Assembly (NCBI GenBank): GCA_022865685.1 | Contig: JALHUB010000328.1 | Coordinates: 1-6,521 of the forward strand | Direction: 5' to 3' | Source of the DNA: Dehalococcoidia bacterium | GTDB taxonomy: Bacteria; Chloroflexota; Dehalococcoidia; DSTF01; JALHUB01 | DNA: 6,521 bases | In this document: positions 5,224-6,521 of the stretch, in pieces | How the letters are laid out: the number at the start of each line of letters is the position of its first letter | How positions within the stretch are numbered: the first letter of the stretch is position 1 | Position numbers and translations under genes: made by a program | The notes under the pieces: model-generated | Database searches by the model: none | The model's input: the letters and a program-made list of their open reading frames with translations, nothing else | What the model was told of the DNA's origin: nothing

Positions 5224-6237
5224 TCAATAGCTCCGACGGCGCCTTCTCGCGAAGAGTACGCCTGCCGCCAGGATGGCGACCGCCGCGATGCCCGCCGCCG
5301 CGATGAGCCATCTGTTTGGCCCACCATCGTCCGGCGCGCCGGCCTCTGACGTCCCGGCGTCGTCGTCGACCGCCGGCTGAGGCGCCACGTAGCGATAGAG
5401 GAAGTCGCTCATCCAGCCGATGATCTGCTCTGCGTCGGCGCTCCAGACGAGGTGCCCGGCGCCCTCGACGGGGTGGAACTCCGCCGTCACCCCTGCCTCC
5501 TGCGCCCGCGCGACGATGTCCAGTGCCCCCTCGTAGGGAACGGTGGTGTCTTCCGTCCCGTGCACGACCAGCACCGGCGGCTCGCCCGCGCCCATCAGCG
5601 TGACGTCCATGCCACCCGCGACGTCCACGCAGGCGGAGGTGTTCGAAGGATAGCCCGCGTTGCCGCTTTCGCCCGGGTCGGCGGAGTTGTAGCTCACGTA
5701 TAGCGCCGCGATCGCCCCGGCGGAGAACCCACCGACGGCGATGCGAGCGGCGTCGATGCGGTAGGTGGCGGCGTTGGCGCGCAGCCAGCGGACGGCGGCC
5801 TGGGCGTCGTGCTGGGCATCGGCGATAACCTGTGGCAGTCTCGGGTCGCCGGCGCCGAAGCCGTAGTACTCGCCCTCGCGCAGGCGATAGTTGATCGAGA
5901 CGACGACATAGCCACGCCTGGCGAAGCGGCCGGCGAGCATTGCTTCGAACAAGCTGGCCTTGTCGCCGCTGCTGAAGCCGCCGCCGTGGATCCAGACGAA
6001 GGCGGGCCGCGCGGCCTCCGTGTCGCCGGCGGGCTGGTAGAGGTCGAGGCGCAGCGTCTCCATCTCGCCGTGCTCATCGACTGCCCGGCCGTAGGCGATG
6101 TCCGCCGTGATGGCGACGGAGGCGAAGACCTCGTCGCGGTAGCGCTGGCCCTGGGCGACGGCGGCCGTCTGCGCCGCAATCGCGGCGACGAGGATGACGG
6201 CGAGGAGCAGGAGGGCGGTCTTTGCGCGCGATGACAT
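5224..6237 (-). CDS. Secreted, tail-anchored alpha/beta hydrolase (esterase-like)
   Basis: The product has 337 residues. A TTG at 6270 is also in frame, but ATG 6237 puts the signal peptide at the N-terminus (MSSRAKTALLLLAVILVAA, cleavage near AVA|Q) and is preferred. The fold is that of carboxylesterases related to the hormone-sensitive lipase and BD-FAE groups: oxyanion motif HGGG (84-87), nucleophile elbow GFSAG with Ser172, then Asp230 in HGTED and His262 in GAGH, a complete triad in the right order. The expected reaction is ester hydrolysis outside the membrane; the substrate is unknown. After an acidic, Gly/Pro-rich linker (about 288-308), the C-terminus has a hydrophobic segment (310-329) and ARRRRRSY. 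This tail lacks VGGIAE and GGWYARRR but is of the same design. A degraded relative of its last codons lies at 3531-3571. The ribosome site is weak; the upstream TACAAT would give an almost leaderless mRNA. Confidence 0.92.
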   Translation of the reverse strand: MSSRAKTALLLLAVILVAAIAAQTAAVAQGQRYRDEVFASVAITADIAYGRAVDEHGEMETLRLDLYQPAGDTEAARPAFVWIHGGGFSSGDKASLFEAMLAGRFARRGYVVVSINYRLREGEYYGFGAGDPRLPQVIADAQHDAQAAVRWLRANAATYRIDAARIAVGGFSAGAIAALYVSYNSADPGESGNAGYPSNTSACVDVAGGMDVTLMGAGEPPVLVVHGTEDTTVPYEGALDIVARAQEAGVTAEFHPVEGAGHLVWSADAEQIIGWMSDFLYRYVAPQPAVDDDAGTSEAGAPDDGGPNRWLIAAAGIAAVAILAAGVLFARRRRRSY

Positions 6238-6251
6238 GTCGACTCGCCCGT

Positions 6252-6270
6252 ATTGTACCGCCGAAGTCAA
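6252..6270 (-). promoter_or_regulatory. Probable hydrolase promoter (TTGACT-N7-TACAAT)
   Basis: TACAAT (6257-6252) lies 14 bases upstream of the hydrolase ATG, implying a leader of roughly seven bases and nearly leaderless translation, in line with the weak ribosome site. TTGACT lies seven bases before it. The canonical -35 position has no good match. Confidence 0.4.
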
Positions 6271-6272
6271 CT

Positions 6273-6398
6273 ATGGCGAGTGTTGAAGCTGCATCGCGCC
6301 TTCGCACCGCGACGCTGGACAGCGCGGACGCCGCTGGCCCGGACGGCCCCGACCTGGCGTTCACGGCTTCGCTGGAGTACCGCTCGGTGGAGGATTAG
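6273..6398 (+). CDS. Doubtful 41-residue ORF divergent from the hydrolase
   Basis: An ATG-to-TAG frame (MASVEAASRL to LEYRSVED) lies just upstream of the hydrolase on the other strand. There is no ribosome site and no recognisable motif or hydrophobic segment. It fills an otherwise empty 160-bp stretch and may be a chance frame or a decayed gene end. It is listed only because nothing else explains the interval. Confidence 0.15.
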   Translation: MASVEAASRLRTATLDSADAAGPDGPDLAFTASLEYRSVED

Positions 6399-6403
6399 CG
6401 GTC

Positions 6404-6440
6404 CCCAGCCGTTTGCTGGCGTCCTACCGCCGCCTCACTG
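6404..6440 (+). pseudogene. Possible third VWA-tail remnant
   Basis: These 37 bases align without gaps to 1407-1443 of the VWA gene with 28 matches, and the reading frame is kept: VPSRLLASYRRLTG here against LPSRLPTLYRRLTE in the intact protein. No homology is clear upstream. The match is short and GC-rich, so chance is possible. Its position is suggestive, because a minus-strand gene ends inside it, just as the M6 protease ends inside the intact VWA gene. Confidence 0.35.
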
Positions 6441-6521
6441 GACCAGCGTTCGGCGGAGCAGCGAGAGCGCAGTTGTGACGGCGCGACGCTTCACCATCTC
6501 CCGGCTCTGCGCAAACTGGTA
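6435..6521 (-). CDS. 3' end of an unrecognised gene running in from the right
   Basis: On the minus strand the frame is open from the right edge through 28 codons to a TGA at 6435-6437. The residues form a basic, probably helical C-terminus (AQSREMVKRRAVTTALSLLRRTLVQ region) and third codon positions are mostly G or C, as in the real genes here. Family and start are outside the window. The end does not show the GGWYARRR tail. It could also be a chance open frame. Confidence 0.4.
   Translation of the reverse strand, partial: YQFAQSREMVKRRAVTTALSLLRRTLVQ

Noticed and set aside
5155..5349. 64-codon + strand ORF
   Set aside because: It is antisense to the hydrolase 3' end, with no ribosome site and no recognisable features.

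Overview
This is a GC-rich bacterial window with four substantial genes and several gene remnants. No rRNA, tRNA, CRISPR array or insertion sequence was recognised. Three secreted proteins end in a hydrophobic segment plus an arginine cluster, and two of them carry the tail pattern VGGIAE...GGWYARRR. From memory, not from a search, I associate that tail with Chloroflexota (Dehalococcoidia-like) metagenomic genomes, so that is my best guess at the source.

Layout, left to right. Bases 1-1448 (+) hold most of a NorD-like von Willebrand factor A (VWA) protein whose start lies off the left edge. It converges on, and overlaps by 22 bp, a secreted M6-type zinc metalloprotease (1427-3226, -). The non-coding stretch 3227-3741 holds a promoter/operator element, a perfect 15-bp-stem hairpin, a remnant of a hydrolase-type C-terminal tail (3531-3571, -) and a 3'-terminal remnant of the VWA gene (3591-3731, +). 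Next comes an unrecognised secreted, tail-anchored protein (3742-4647, -) with a long leader and a second copy of the same promoter element. Bases 4905-5223 contain a +-strand terminator, a minus-strand terminator and a possible small RNA. A secreted, tail-anchored alpha/beta hydrolase follows (5224-6237, -). The right end has a possible third VWA-tail remnant and the 3' end of a minus-strand gene.

The main observation is that two blocks carry the same landmarks in the same order. These are the VWA-gene 3' end, a minus-strand secreted gene with a matching anchor tail, a 25-bp promoter element, a second 25-bp segment, and a hydrolase C-terminal tail. In the left block the VWA gene is complete to its stop and the hydrolase is reduced to its last codons. 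In the right block the VWA gene is reduced to its last 40 codons and the hydrolase is intact. This fits a tandem segmental duplication with its junction near 3572-3590. The genes between the shared flanks (M6 protease versus the unrecognised protein) look unrelated, as if the body of a surface-protein gene had been exchanged between a constant promoter and a constant C-terminal anchor. The secreted proteins may share export and anchoring. The VWA protein is cytosolic by family and probably works with a MoxR/NorQ-type ATPase outside the window. A functional link between it and the secreted genes is not shown.
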